Source of the DNA: Flavobacterium sp. LC2016-01
GTDB taxonomy: Bacteria > Bacteroidota > Bacteroidia > Flavobacteriales > Flavobacteriaceae
Length of the DNA: 64,000 nt
Assembly: GCF_009711135.1 (NCBI RefSeq)
Contig: NZ_WMIC01000010.1
Coordinates: 124,001 to 188,000, forward strand
Reading direction: 5' to 3'
This document shows, piece after piece, positions 25,647 through 34,468 of the stretch. The position numbers and the translations under genes are program-made. Every line of letters starts with the position of its first letter. Within the stretch, counting starts at the first letter, position 1. A model generated the notes under the pieces. It saw only the letters and a list, made by a program, of their open reading frames with translations. It made no database searches and was not told the origin of the DNA.

Positions 25647-25760
25647 AAATTTCTGGTACAAAGGTATTTGGCTGTACAAGTGGTACAGTCATAATATAGG
25701 TTAAACAGACGAAGAGGGTAGTGAACCTGACAATTTCAAACCTGAAATATTTTGGGTCTG
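25647..25760 (-). repeat. Duplicated promoter region, copy 2
   Basis: Second copy of the 115-bp element, just upstream of the 24887-25633 gene. It keeps TACCTTTG (25659-25666) and holds a perfect dyad CTGTAC-N5-GTACAG directly upstream of the box. The -33 position lacks TTG here. The segment from GGTTAAACAGACGAAG to TTTGGGTCT is almost unchanged from copy 1. Confidence 0.75.
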
Positions 25761-26240
25761 AAAAATATAATAAACAGGGATCAAATTTAGTGGCGAAAAA
25801 AAGGATTTTCCTTAATTTTTTTTTGGAGGGATTTGCTTTTGCGCTATGGCCATTAAAGTATAAAAGTACGTTATTAATATCGGATTATGATGCTGATATT
25901 CATAATATTAGGTTTTTTAAAAGGCTATGGCCCGTAAATAGTCTGTTGCATTTATGACTAAAGATTTTGATTAAAAAAGAATCATAAGAAAATACCTTTA
26001 TAAAATTTTTAAAAAGAGAGTTAGAGGTTCATTTAAAGTAATTGCTTTGTATTAAAGAGTAACTTTATAAAGCAATATTTATTGAATTCTTAGAATTCGG
26101 TCTGCAATAATTAAAGCACAGTCCCACTACTTCCATCTATTTGATTTTAGCGAAATTACCAATATTGTAATTTGATAATTTTTTCAGCCTTGAGAATGTC
26201 CGTTTGAGCATCAACTTTGCTCGATTGAGATATTTCCTGA
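25761..26240. other. Gene-free stretch with two inverted repeats
   Basis: No convincing gene. A short + strand reading frame starting at 25721 overlaps the repeat and has no family features. Two dyads stand side by side: ATTGCTTT/AAAGCAAT (26041-26048 and 26069-26076) and GAATTCT/AGAATTC around 26091. They may be operators or RNA hairpins. Confidence 0.5.
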
Positions 26241-26271
26241 TTGTCAGGCGCCTGTTATCGTAATAATTTTG
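26241..26271 (+). promoter_or_regulatory. Promoter of the second epoxide hydrolase gene
   Basis: TTG (26241-26243) and TAATTTTG (26264-26271) are separated by the usual 20 bases. The palindrome CAGGCGCCTG (26245-26254) sits inside the spacer and could be a repressor site. The start codon is 44 bases downstream. Confidence 0.55.
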
Positions 26272-26315
26272 TCGAAGAAATTAATCACAATAACATAATT
26301 TAAAAATTAAAAACA

Positions 26316-27617
26316 ATGGAAACAATTCAAACAAACAGACGCAGTTTTGCAAATGTAATTAGTACAGCTGCTCTTATTTTGATTACCGTAACTGGATTTG
26401 CACAAAAAAGTCAGGGAAAGAGTATACCAGATTCAGAAGCAATCCGTCCTTACCATATTAGTATTTCAGAAAAGGCAATCACAGAACTTCGTGATCGTGT
26501 AAATGCGACGCGTTGGCAAGATAAGGAAACTGTAAAAGATCAGTCACAAGGGGTGAGACTAGCTCAAATTCAAGGTCTTGTTAAGTATTGGGGAACAGAT
26601 TACGACTGGCATAAAACAGAAGCCAAATTAAACGCACTGCCTCAGTTTGTAACTAAAATTGATGGATTAGACATTCAGTTCATTCAGGTGAAATCAAAAC
26701 ATAAAAATGCTTTACCAATCATTATAACTCATGGATGGCCAGGATCATTCTTCGAACTTTTAAAAGTTATCGGGCCATTAACAGATCCGACAGCTTACGG
26801 TGGAAAAGCAGAGGATGCTTTTGATGTAATTATACCTTCAATGCCTGGTTATGGTTTCTCTGAAAAACCAACAGAAACAGGATGGGGAGTGGAAAGAATT
26901 GCAAGCGCATGGGATGTACTTATGAAACGTCTTGGTTATAAAAATTATGTTGCTCAGGGAGGCGACTGGGGTTCTGTAGTTGCAGATGCAATGGCTCGTC
27001 AGGCTCCAGCAGGATTAATTGGAATCCATGTTAATATGCCAGCAACGGTTCCAGCAGATATTGCTAAAGCATTACAAGACGGAGTTCCAGCGCCTGCAGG
27101 ATTATCAGTTAAAGAAAAAGCAGCTTTTAATTCTTTGAATAAGTTGTACACCAGAGGAGGAGGATATGCCGGAATGATGGTAACAAGACCTCAAACTTTA
27201 GGATATGGGCTTACAGATTCACCAGTTGGTCTTGCTTCATTTTTCTTAGATAAATTTAATGATTGGACTTATAGCGGCGGAAATGCTGAAAAATCACTTA
27301 CAAGAGATGAAATTCTTGATGATATTTCGTTGTATTGGTTTACTAATACAGCTAATTCATCTGCTAATTTATATTGGGAGAACAACAATAACAACTTTAA
27401 TGTGGTAGAACAAAAGACACATGATATTAAAATTCCAGTAGCTGTAACTGTATTTCCAGGAGAGATCTATCAAGCACCAAAAAGCTGGACTGAAAAAGCA
27501 TATAAAAACTTGATTTATTTCAATGAAGTAAACAAAGGCGGTCACTTTGCATCTTGGGAAGAACCTCAGCTTTATACAGAGGAGCTTCGTGCAGCATTTA
27601 AATCATTGAGAAAATAA
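26316..27617 (+). CDS. Exported epoxide hydrolase (EHN-domain type), paralogue
   Basis: Enzyme of 433 aa with a signal-like N-terminus (about 8-30, ending GFAQ), an EHN lid (about 42-152) and an alpha/beta-hydrolase core. HGWPG (139-143) is the oxyanion segment, Asp217 in QGGDWGSV the nucleophile, and KGGHFASWEEP the catalytic histidine. Compared with its paralogue at 23115 it has a small insertion near YWENNNNNFNVVEQ and a different cap region, so substrates may differ. It has its own promoter and terminator and does not share the 115-bp element. Confidence 0.87.
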   Translation: METIQTNRRSFANVISTAALILITVTGFAQKSQGKSIPDSEAIRPYHISISEKAITELRDRVNATRWQDKETVKDQSQGVRLAQIQGLVKYWGTDYDWHKTEAKLNALPQFVTKIDGLDIQFIQVKSKHKNALPIIITHGWPGSFFELLKVIGPLTDPTAYGGKAEDAFDVIIPSMPGYGFSEKPTETGWGVERIASAWDVLMKRLGYKNYVAQGGDWGSVVADAMARQAPAGLIGIHVNMPATVPADIAKALQDGVPAPAGLSVKEKAAFNSLNKLYTRGGGYAGMMVTRPQTLGYGLTDSPVGLASFFLDKFNDWTYSGGNAEKSLTRDEILDDISLYWFTNTANSSANLYWENNNNNFNVVEQKTHDIKIPVAVTVFPGEIYQAPKSWTEKAYKNLIYFNEVNKGGHFASWEEPQLYTEELRAAFKSLRK

Positions 27618-27629
27618 TTTAAAGAAAAA

Positions 27630-27684
27630 GGGAAATGCTGTTTTCTATTTAAACCAAAATAGGAAGCAGTATTTCCCAATTTTT
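27630..27684 (+). terminator. Terminator of the second epoxide hydrolase gene
   Basis: Imperfect 19-bp stem (27630-27648 with 27659-27677; a few mismatches or wobbles), 10-nt loop, then AATTTTTC. It starts 12 bases after the stop codon. Confidence 0.7.
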
Positions 27685-27883
27685 CAAATAAATCAAAAGC
27701 ACTATATTTTGTGTAACATTTTGATTTATAAAATATTACAAATTATAAAAGGCTTAAATTACGTCTTTACTACTTCAAAATTTAGAGAAATTAAGGATTG
27801 TAAATATTAATTTAACACAAAGTTAAATTAAGTTCTTAGGTATTTTTTGTCGGTTAGTTTTCATTTGCGATATCAAATCTTCT

Positions 27884-28471
27884 ATGGAAAACTACCTTTT
27901 GCAAATGTCTGACGAAGAACTACAGAAATTAATCTTCCAAAAAAATGAAGAGGCATTTGCTGTTGTTTTCAATCGTTATTGGAAAAAACTTTACTCCTAT
28001 GCTTTTAAGATTTATAAAGAAGAAGCTGTCTGTGAGGATATTGTACAGGAAATTTTTATCAGTTTTTGGAAAAATTCAGGTAATACGGTCATACTTAATT
28101 TGGAAGCCTACCTTTTCAGGGCAGTAAAATTTCAAATTGCCAAACATATCAGAGATTTAAAATTTGAAAAGGAACATCTTGATGTTCTTGAAGGCATACC
28201 TGCGTTTAATTATTCGATAAACGATATCGAATATGTTGAGCTTGAAAAAGGCATCATGAATCAGATTAATCAGCTGACTCCCAAATGCAGGGAAGTATTT
28301 TTGCTCAGCCGTCTGGATCATTTTACGAATGCTGAAATCGCCGATAAACTAAATCTTTCAATCCATACCGTAGAGAAGCATATCAGCAATGCTCTTAAAG
28401 AACTTCGCGGGCATGGACAGTCACATAATTATCTTCTTTTATACTGGGCCATATTTTTTTATGTTAACTAA
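27884..28471 (+). CDS. ECF sigma factor (FecI-like, Bacteroidota type)
   Basis: RNA polymerase sigma-70 ECF factor of 195 aa. Region 2 is AVVFNRYWKKLYSYAFKIYKEEAVCEDIVQEIFISFWKN (partly quoted; about 24-64). Region 4 is LTPKCREVFLLSRLDHFTNAEIADKLNLSIHTVEKHISNALKELR (partly quoted; about 130-175), with a hydrophobic tail typical of this subgroup. It should direct transcription of the SusC/D operon when released by the FecR partner that follows 89 bases downstream. The neighbouring STN-type SusC completes the classic trans-envelope switch. Confidence 0.9.
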   Translation: MENYLLQMSDEELQKLIFQKNEEAFAVVFNRYWKKLYSYAFKIYKEEAVCEDIVQEIFISFWKNSGNTVILNLEAYLFRAVKFQIAKHIRDLKFEKEHLDVLEGIPAFNYSINDIEYVELEKGIMNQINQLTPKCREVFLLSRLDHFTNAEIADKLNLSIHTVEKHISNALKELRGHGQSHNYLLLYWAIFFYVN

Positions 28472-28560
28472 AATGTTGCCGTTTTAAGAAAACGTTAAGC
28501 CTGCATTTTCGACTACTTGTTCAATTCAAAAATGGGTACTTCTATATAAAAGCACTTATT

Positions 28561-29499
28561 TTGAAAAAAGAAACCTTTTTGCTGCTGGCAAAAAAATACG
28601 AACAAGGTACCTGCACACCTGAAGAAAAAATGGCCGTTGAAGCCTTTTTCGATAAGATGCAGGATCATTCATCAGATCACTTAAATCAATTATCTGATAC
28701 AAAAGGCGATGTCATTTTGGGAAAAATATTCCAAGAACTGCATGACAAAAAGCCTAGAAAATTTATATTCCGAAATGCTTTAAGAATAGCCGCAATTCTG
28801 GTTGTAGCTCTTGGTGTTTCCTTTTCTGCTGCAAAAATTTTCCTTTCTCCCAAAGAAATAACGCAGACTGCGGCGAAGGGAGAGAAAAAAGAAATTCTGC
28901 TTGAAGACGGAAGTATCATTGTACTGAACTCCAACAGCAGTATTACGTACTCCGAAGAATTTAATACTTCGCGTGATATAAAACTTACAGGAGAAGCATA
29001 TTTCAAAGTATTTCATGATGAGAAAAGACCTTTTACGGTGCAGACTCATGATGTGAAGGTCCGCGTACTAGGAACTTCATTTGATATCAATTCTTATAAT
29101 CACAGACAGACCAAAGTAAGTGTCCTTACTGGAAAGGTAGAAGTTACTTCGCCAACAGGAAAAAAGGTACATATTATCAAAAATCAGGAAGCTGATCTCA
29201 CTGCAGATTCTGATTTTCAAATATTTCAAGAGGACAGCAGCGAAAGAATTGCATGGACAAGCAACATCATAATGCTAAGAAATACAACGCTGTCTGAAAC
29301 GGCTAAAATTATTGAAAATTGGTACAACGTCGATATAACTTTTGAAGATCAGACATTGGAAAAACTTACTATTTCAGGAAAATTTAAAGATGAAAAGTTG
29401 GAAAATGTACTAGAAAGTATTGCCTTTTTGAAACAATTAAAAATAGATTATATAACCAAAAAACATATCGTTATAAGAAGAAAGACTATAAGCCAATAA
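28561..29499 (+). CDS. FecR-family anti-sigma factor
   Basis: Inner-membrane anti-sigma protein of 312 aa. The cytoplasmic N-terminus (1-70, LAKKYEQGTCTPEEKMAVEAFF) is followed by one membrane helix (about 72-92), then the periplasmic FecR domain (EKKEILLEDGSIIVLNSNSSITY, partly quoted, to VLGTSFDINSYN) and a C-terminal DUF4974/STN-like domain (about 240-312, ENWYNVDITFEDQTLEKLTISGKF, partly quoted). The start is TTG at 28561: no in-frame ATG fits and the protein begins exactly as family members do. It should hold the ECF sigma until the SusC receptor signals. Confidence 0.88.
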   Translation: MKKETFLLLAKKYEQGTCTPEEKMAVEAFFDKMQDHSSDHLNQLSDTKGDVILGKIFQELHDKKPRKFIFRNALRIAAILVVALGVSFSAAKIFLSPKEITQTAAKGEKKEILLEDGSIIVLNSNSSITYSEEFNTSRDIKLTGEAYFKVFHDEKRPFTVQTHDVKVRVLGTSFDINSYNHRQTKVSVLTGKVEVTSPTGKKVHIIKNQEADLTADSDFQIFQEDSSERIAWTSNIIMLRNTTLSETAKIIENWYNVDITFEDQTLEKLTISGKFKDEKLENVLESIAFLKQLKIDYITKKHIVIRRKTISQ

Positions 29500-29506
29500 A
29501 CAGAAA

Positions 29507-29532
29507 CCCGCTTCCGGTGCAACGGAAACGGG
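29507..29532 (+). promoter_or_regulatory. GC-rich hairpin in the FecR-SusC gap
   Basis: CCCGCTTCCG and CGGAAACGGG pair over 10 positions (one G-T) around a 6-nt loop. It is followed by an A/T stretch without a U-run, so attenuation or RNA processing is more likely than full termination. It lies 44 bases before the SusC start. Confidence 0.55.
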
Positions 29533-29575
29533 CAATTAAAAACAGACTATAAATTAAATTCACAGCCCAATAGTA

Positions 29576-32500
29576 ATGAATACGAAACTACAATTTTTTT
29601 TCAATAAGTACAGTAAGATGAAAAATCTTTACTTATTGATCACATTATTTCTTTCCTTTTATGGTTTTGCCGCAGGACAGCCCGGAAAGGAAATGCAAAT
29701 CAGCATCAATCTTAAGGATGCGACCATCACTGAATTTTTTAAGGCCATTGAACAGAAAACGAATTTCACTTTTGTCTTTGACGAAAAAGTTTCATCAAGT
29801 TCACAGCGCATTTCAATTTATGCTGAAAAAGAAAGTATAGACGGTATACTTTCAAAGATATCCGACAAAACGGGATTATCTTTCAGAAAACTCAACAATA
29901 CCATCACCGTTACAAAAAACGTACGCATGCAGATGACGCTTGGCGGAAAGGTACTTGATGAAAGTGGTTTACCAATGCCAGGGGTAACAATTCTCGAAAA
30001 AGGAACAAAAAACAGCACACTTACTGATATGGAAGGACATTTCAGTATTTCTGTTTCCGGTACCTCATCAGTTCTTGTTATTTCTTATGTGGGGTATGTT
30101 ACGCAGGAGGCCAGCGCAGGCAGTATTATAATGACCTTCAAAATGAAACTGGATACTAGCGAGCTTAATGAAGTTGTTGTAACCGCACTGGGAATAAAAA
30201 GAGAGGAAAAGAAGCTTGGTTTCTCCCAACAGACCATAAAATCAGAAAGCTTATCTCAGGCAAGATCTAATAATTGGTCTTCTGCTTTAAAAGGAAAAGT
30301 TGCTGGACTAAGCATTACCTCGGCAGGATCAGGACCTATCAATTCACAACAGATTACACTTCGTGGAAACAGGTCGCTGAGCCCGAAAGGCAATTATGCG
30401 CTTATTGTGGTTGATGGTGTGCCAGTCAATGCTGAGATGACGACATCAGGTTCAAGCAGCGCGTATATGGGAGAAGATTCTCCTATAGATTACGGTAACG
30501 GAATTTCAGATCTTAATCTTGATGATATTGAAAGTGTTACCGTTTTAAAGGGGGCAGGAGCAACTGCACTTTACGGAAGCCGTGCTGCAAATGGAGCATT
30601 GATTCTTACCACAAAATCCGGAAAGAAAAATAAAGGATTAGGGATTTCTTACAGCACAGGTGCGTCATTTGATAAAATCCAACGATGGCCGGATTACCAA
30701 TACAAATACGGGCAAGGAACAGGAAATTCACCTGATGCCCAGGGGAATCAATACTATTCTTATGGTAACTCCCAAGACGGAACCTCTACCAGTGGTACAA
30801 GCAGTGCCTGGGGACCTGCTTTTACAGGACAGAATTTTTATCAGTATGATCCAAATCTTCAGGGACAGTCAGCGAGCAGAGTTCCATGGACTTCGTATAA
30901 CGACAATCGTAAGGATTTCTGGAACACTGGGATAACTTTAAATAATAATGTATCTATTCAAGGAGGTGATGATAAAGGTTCAATGCGTCTTTCGCTGGGA
31001 CAACAGAAAAATGAATGGATTATGCCGAATACCGGATTTGACAGGACTACCGCGGCAGTTAATGCCAATTATCAGGTATCTGATAAAATCAAACTGGGTA
31101 CTTCAGTGAACTACAATACACGAAACAGTGACAACCTTCCATCAAGCGGCTACAATAATGGTTCGATTGCTTATTTTATGATTTTCCAACAGCCTAACAT
31201 CGACTTGGATTGGTATCGACCAATTTGGGAGAAAGGAAAAGAAAATATTCAGCAGCTGCATCCTTTCAGTTCTTTTATTGATAACCCTTATTTGATTGCT
31301 TATGAGGCTACCAATACATTGAACAGTGATCAGATTGTCGGGAATATTTTTGCCAATATCAAATTATCATCTAATCTCGATTTAATGCTTCGTTCGGCTC
31401 TGAATACTTACAATCAGACAAGAGAACAAAAAAGACCTTACAGTATTAACCGATATGCGAAAGGTTTTTATGAAAGACAGGATGTATACAAACAGGAAAT
31501 CAATTCAGACTTTTTGCTTTCTTATAAAAAGAATTTTGGAGATAAATTCTCTCTTGCTGCTTCGGCGGGTGGTAACGCTATGAGTTATAAATACAGAAGA
31601 ACAGAAGCGGAAGTTACTGGTCTTGTAGTGCCTGGAGTTTATAAACTTTCAAATGGATCAAGCGCCCCAATTTTAACTCTTGGTGATGCTTATAAAAAGA
31701 TGAACAGTCTTTATGGCCTGGTTTCTATGTCTTATGGTGAAATGATTTTTGTAGATGTTACAGGAAGAAATGACTGGACCAGCACACTGCCAGTAAAAAA
31801 CAACTCCTTCTTTTACCCGTCGGTAAATACAAGTTTAATTATTTCAGAAATGACTACTATGCCTAAAGCAATAGATTACCTGAAATACAGACTTTCTTTT
31901 GCGCAGGTAGGTAATGATACAGAGCCTTATAAAACCCAAAAATACTATGGACAGAGTGCCTTTCCAAGTTCTGCACAGACGTTAACGGTTTTATACAATG
32001 ATCATTTCAAACCAGAGATTACTTCTAGTGTAGAGACTGGTTTTGAGATCAGAATGCTTCATAACCGTTTGACAGCTGATGCAACGGTTTATGAGAGCAG
32101 CACTAAAAATCAAATTATTGATATCCCAATGGATTTTTCAACAGGTTACAGCGGTGCTGTATTAAACGGAGGTGAAGTAAGAAACCGTGGTATCGAACTT
32201 ACCCTTGGCGGAAAATTCATTGATAATAAAAATTTCAAATGGAATTCGACTTTGAACTGGTCGCGCAATTGGAATAAAGTAATGGAACTTGCTGAAGGAA
32301 TAGACGGACAGCAGATTATTGGTACAGGAGGAACAGCATCTATCATAGCAAAAGTAGGAGGAACTACAAGTGCTATTTACGGATTTGGTTTTGTGAGATC
32401 TCCTGAGGGCAAGATCGTGTATGACAATGCAGGTCTTCCTGCTTATCCTGATCAAATACAGTACATAGGCGATGCAAGTCCGGACTGGAAAGCAGGATTG

Positions 32501-33016
32501 ACCAACAGTTTTACAATTGGCAATTTTACTATGAATGTAACCATTGACGGGCAATATGGCGGTACTATTTATTCGATGACGCATCATAAACTTGCTGAGC
32601 AGGGAAAATTAAATTCTAATGAAATGGGAAGAGCAGACGGTTATATCATTGGAGATGGTGTAATCCAAAATGCAGACGGATCTTATTCTCCAAATACTAA
32701 AAAGGTAGCAACGGCTGACTGGTATGTGCGTTATTACCGCAGAGCCAATATTGAATCAAATTCCTTTGATGCTACTTATGGAAAACTTCGTGAAGTGAGT
32801 CTTCAATATAACATGCCAAAAAGATGGCTTAAAAATACAGGACTGCAGTCGGTTCAATTTTCTGTTTTCGGAAGAGATCTTGCGGTTATTTCGGATTTTC
32901 CAATATACGATCCAGAAACTGCCGTGCTGAACGGAGATACCATTCTGCCTGGAGTAGAAACAGGACAGATGCCTTCGCCGGCAACCTATGGTTTTAATTT
33001 AAGTTTGACTTTATAA
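29576..33016 (+). CDS. SusC-family TonB-dependent transducer with STN domain
   Basis: Outer-membrane receptor of 1146 aa. After a long N-terminus and signal peptide (ending FAAGQ) come the STN signalling domain (about 45-112, ISINLKDATITEFFKAIEQKTNFTFVF, partly quoted), a carboxypeptidase-regulatory-like domain (about 120-195, GKVLDESGLPMPGVTILEKG), the plug (about 205-350, VVVTALGIKREEKKLGFSQQ and YGSRAANGALILTTKSG) and the barrel. The STN domain contacts FecR, matching the upstream sigma/anti-sigma pair. An internal Met15 is an alternative start, but long leaders are common in this class. SusD follows 7 bases later. Confidence 0.92.
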   Translation: MNTKLQFFFNKYSKMKNLYLLITLFLSFYGFAAGQPGKEMQISINLKDATITEFFKAIEQKTNFTFVFDEKVSSSSQRISIYAEKESIDGILSKISDKTGLSFRKLNNTITVTKNVRMQMTLGGKVLDESGLPMPGVTILEKGTKNSTLTDMEGHFSISVSGTSSVLVISYVGYVTQEASAGSIIMTFKMKLDTSELNEVVVTALGIKREEKKLGFSQQTIKSESLSQARSNNWSSALKGKVAGLSITSAGSGPINSQQITLRGNRSLSPKGNYALIVVDGVPVNAEMTTSGSSSAYMGEDSPIDYGNGISDLNLDDIESVTVLKGAGATALYGSRAANGALILTTKSGKKNKGLGISYSTGASFDKIQRWPDYQYKYGQGTGNSPDAQGNQYYSYGNSQDGTSTSGTSSAWGPAFTGQNFYQYDPNLQGQSASRVPWTSYNDNRKDFWNTGITLNNNVSIQGGDDKGSMRLSLGQQKNEWIMPNTGFDRTTAAVNANYQVSDKIKLGTSVNYNTRNSDNLPSSGYNNGSIAYFMIFQQPNIDLDWYRPIWEKGKENIQQLHPFSSFIDNPYLIAYEATNTLNSDQIVGNIFANIKLSSNLDLMLRSALNTYNQTREQKRPYSINRYAKGFYERQDVYKQEINSDFLLSYKKNFGDKFSLAASAGGNAMSYKYRRTEAEVTGLVVPGVYKLSNGSSAPILTLGDAYKKMNSLYGLVSMSYGEMIFVDVTGRNDWTSTLPVKNNSFFYPSVNTSLIISEMTTMPKAIDYLKYRLSFAQVGNDTEPYKTQKYYGQSAFPSSAQTLTVLYNDHFKPEITSSVETGFEIRMLHNRLTADATVYESSTKNQIIDIPMDFSTGYSGAVLNGGEVRNRGIELTLGGKFIDNKNFKWNSTLNWSRNWNKVMELAEGIDGQQIIGTGGTASIIAKVGGTTSAIYGFGFVRSPEGKIVYDNAGLPAYPDQIQYIGDASPDWKAGLTNSFTIGNFTMNVTIDGQYGGTIYSMTHHKLAEQGKLNSNEMGRADGYIIGDGVIQNADGSYSPNTKKVATADWYVRYYRRANIESNSFDATYGKLREVSLQYNMPKRWLKNTGLQSVQFSVFGRDLAVISDFPIYDPETAVLNGDTILPGVETGQMPSPATYGFNLSLTL

Positions 33017-33023
33017 TAAAACA

Positions 33024-34457
33024 ATGAAAAAATTAAAAATAGCAGCAATACTTGTATTGCTTACCGGAATGACTATTTCGTGTACACAAGGTTTCGAAGA
33101 ACTTAATGATAATCCTAATCTTATCTCTGAGGTAAGTCCAGGGACATTATTGAACCCAATAATTTATGGGATTGCGTCTCATAATGCTCTGCAAAGTGTT
33201 GACGTTGATTTCAATTTGATGCAGGTTTCACTACCTTTTCCAAGTATAACAGGAGGGCTTCACCGCTATGATGTGAGCAACAATATTGGGAACTCGGCGT
33301 GGAATAATTATTATAAATGGCTCTCTAATATCAGAGAAATGAGAATGGCCTCAGTAAAGGCCGGCGATGGAAATTATGAGGCAGTAGCATTGACATTGAA
33401 TGCTCTGGTTTATGCCAATCTTACGGATCTTTTCGGACCGGTTCCTATGACCGAAGCGGTAAGGGGAGAAGACGGAATTTTATACCCAAAATACGATACT
33501 CAGGAGTTTATCTATGAAACGCTTCTTGCTGATCTGGAAAGAGCCAACACACTTTATGATGTGAGCAAGCCGATGATATATGCGGAAGACATTCTGTTTC
33601 AGAACAATGTTTTAAAATGGAAAAAATTCACCAATTCCTTAAAAATGAGACTGCTTTTGAGAGTTTCAAACCGCACAGAAATTAAGGCATTTGAAAAATT
33701 GGCTTATATGTCTGATCATCCTGAGATTTACCCGGTATTTACTACAACAGCCGAAGGAGCGATTTTAAAAGTGACAGGTGTTTCTCCTAACATGTCTCCA
33801 TGGGGAAGGCCTCAGGATTTTAACCTTAATATCAAAATGGCCTCTTTTTTTATCGATAATTTAAATACGATGGAAGATCCAAGAAGAGCGTTGATTGCGA
33901 CAGGCGCTACAGCACTGGTTACTAATGCACCGATTGGATTTAAAGGAATTACAAGTGCCTATGCAGGAGCAGATTCGCAGTTTAAATATAATGCTTCCAC
34001 ACTTTTGAATGTACAGGCAACAAACCCAATGCAGATCTATATTTTGACCTATGCAGAAGTAGAATTTATTAAAGCAGAATTAGCCCAGAGAGGTTATATT
34101 GCTGATGCGCCGGGACATTATGTAAAAGGAGTGAAAGCGGCGATAGAACAAGTAAAAGCGGTGGCTCCGGCTAATTATTTTGATAATGTGCAGGCGCAGT
34201 ATAATGGAACACTCGAGAGAATCATGCTTCAGAAGTATTACGCGCTTTATTTTACCGATTATCAGCAGTGGTTTGAATACAGAAGAACAGGACTGCCTGT
34301 ACTGCCAACTACAACGGCAATGCTTAACGGAGGAATAATGCCTTCTAGATTTACTTATCCGGATAATCAGCAGATTAAAAACGCTCAGAATTATGAACAA
34401 GCTGTTCAGATGATCGGCGGAGACAATATTAACTCTAAAGTGTGGTGGGACAAATAA
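33024..34457 (+). CDS. SusD/RagB-like surface lipoprotein
   Basis: Surface lipoprotein of 477 aa of the SusD-like_2 type. The signal ends at a lipobox before Cys20 (GMTISCTQGF). N-terminal ELNDNPNL is the common opening. Helical TPR-like content includes ALVYANLTDLFGPVPMTEAV and LKWKKFTNSLKMRLLLRVSNR (partly quoted), and the C-terminus has YALYFTDYQQWFEYRRTGLPVL. It forms the lid over SusC and captures the ligand. The SusD-like_2 subgroup is often found outside polysaccharide loci. Next gene begins 11 bases on. Confidence 0.9.
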   Translation: MKKLKIAAILVLLTGMTISCTQGFEELNDNPNLISEVSPGTLLNPIIYGIASHNALQSVDVDFNLMQVSLPFPSITGGLHRYDVSNNIGNSAWNNYYKWLSNIREMRMASVKAGDGNYEAVALTLNALVYANLTDLFGPVPMTEAVRGEDGILYPKYDTQEFIYETLLADLERANTLYDVSKPMIYAEDILFQNNVLKWKKFTNSLKMRLLLRVSNRTEIKAFEKLAYMSDHPEIYPVFTTTAEGAILKVTGVSPNMSPWGRPQDFNLNIKMASFFIDNLNTMEDPRRALIATGATALVTNAPIGFKGITSAYAGADSQFKYNASTLLNVQATNPMQIYILTYAEVEFIKAELAQRGYIADAPGHYVKGVKAAIEQVKAVAPANYFDNVQAQYNGTLERIMLQKYYALYFTDYQQWFEYRRTGLPVLPTTTAMLNGGIMPSRFTYPDNQQIKNAQNYEQAVQMIGGDNINSKVWWDK

Positions 34458-34468
34458 AAATTCGAAAA

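Noticed and set aside
25721..25957. Short + strand reading frame in the gap before the second epoxide hydrolase
   Set aside because: It starts inside the duplicated control region, has no family features or ribosome-site context, and its composition looks random.
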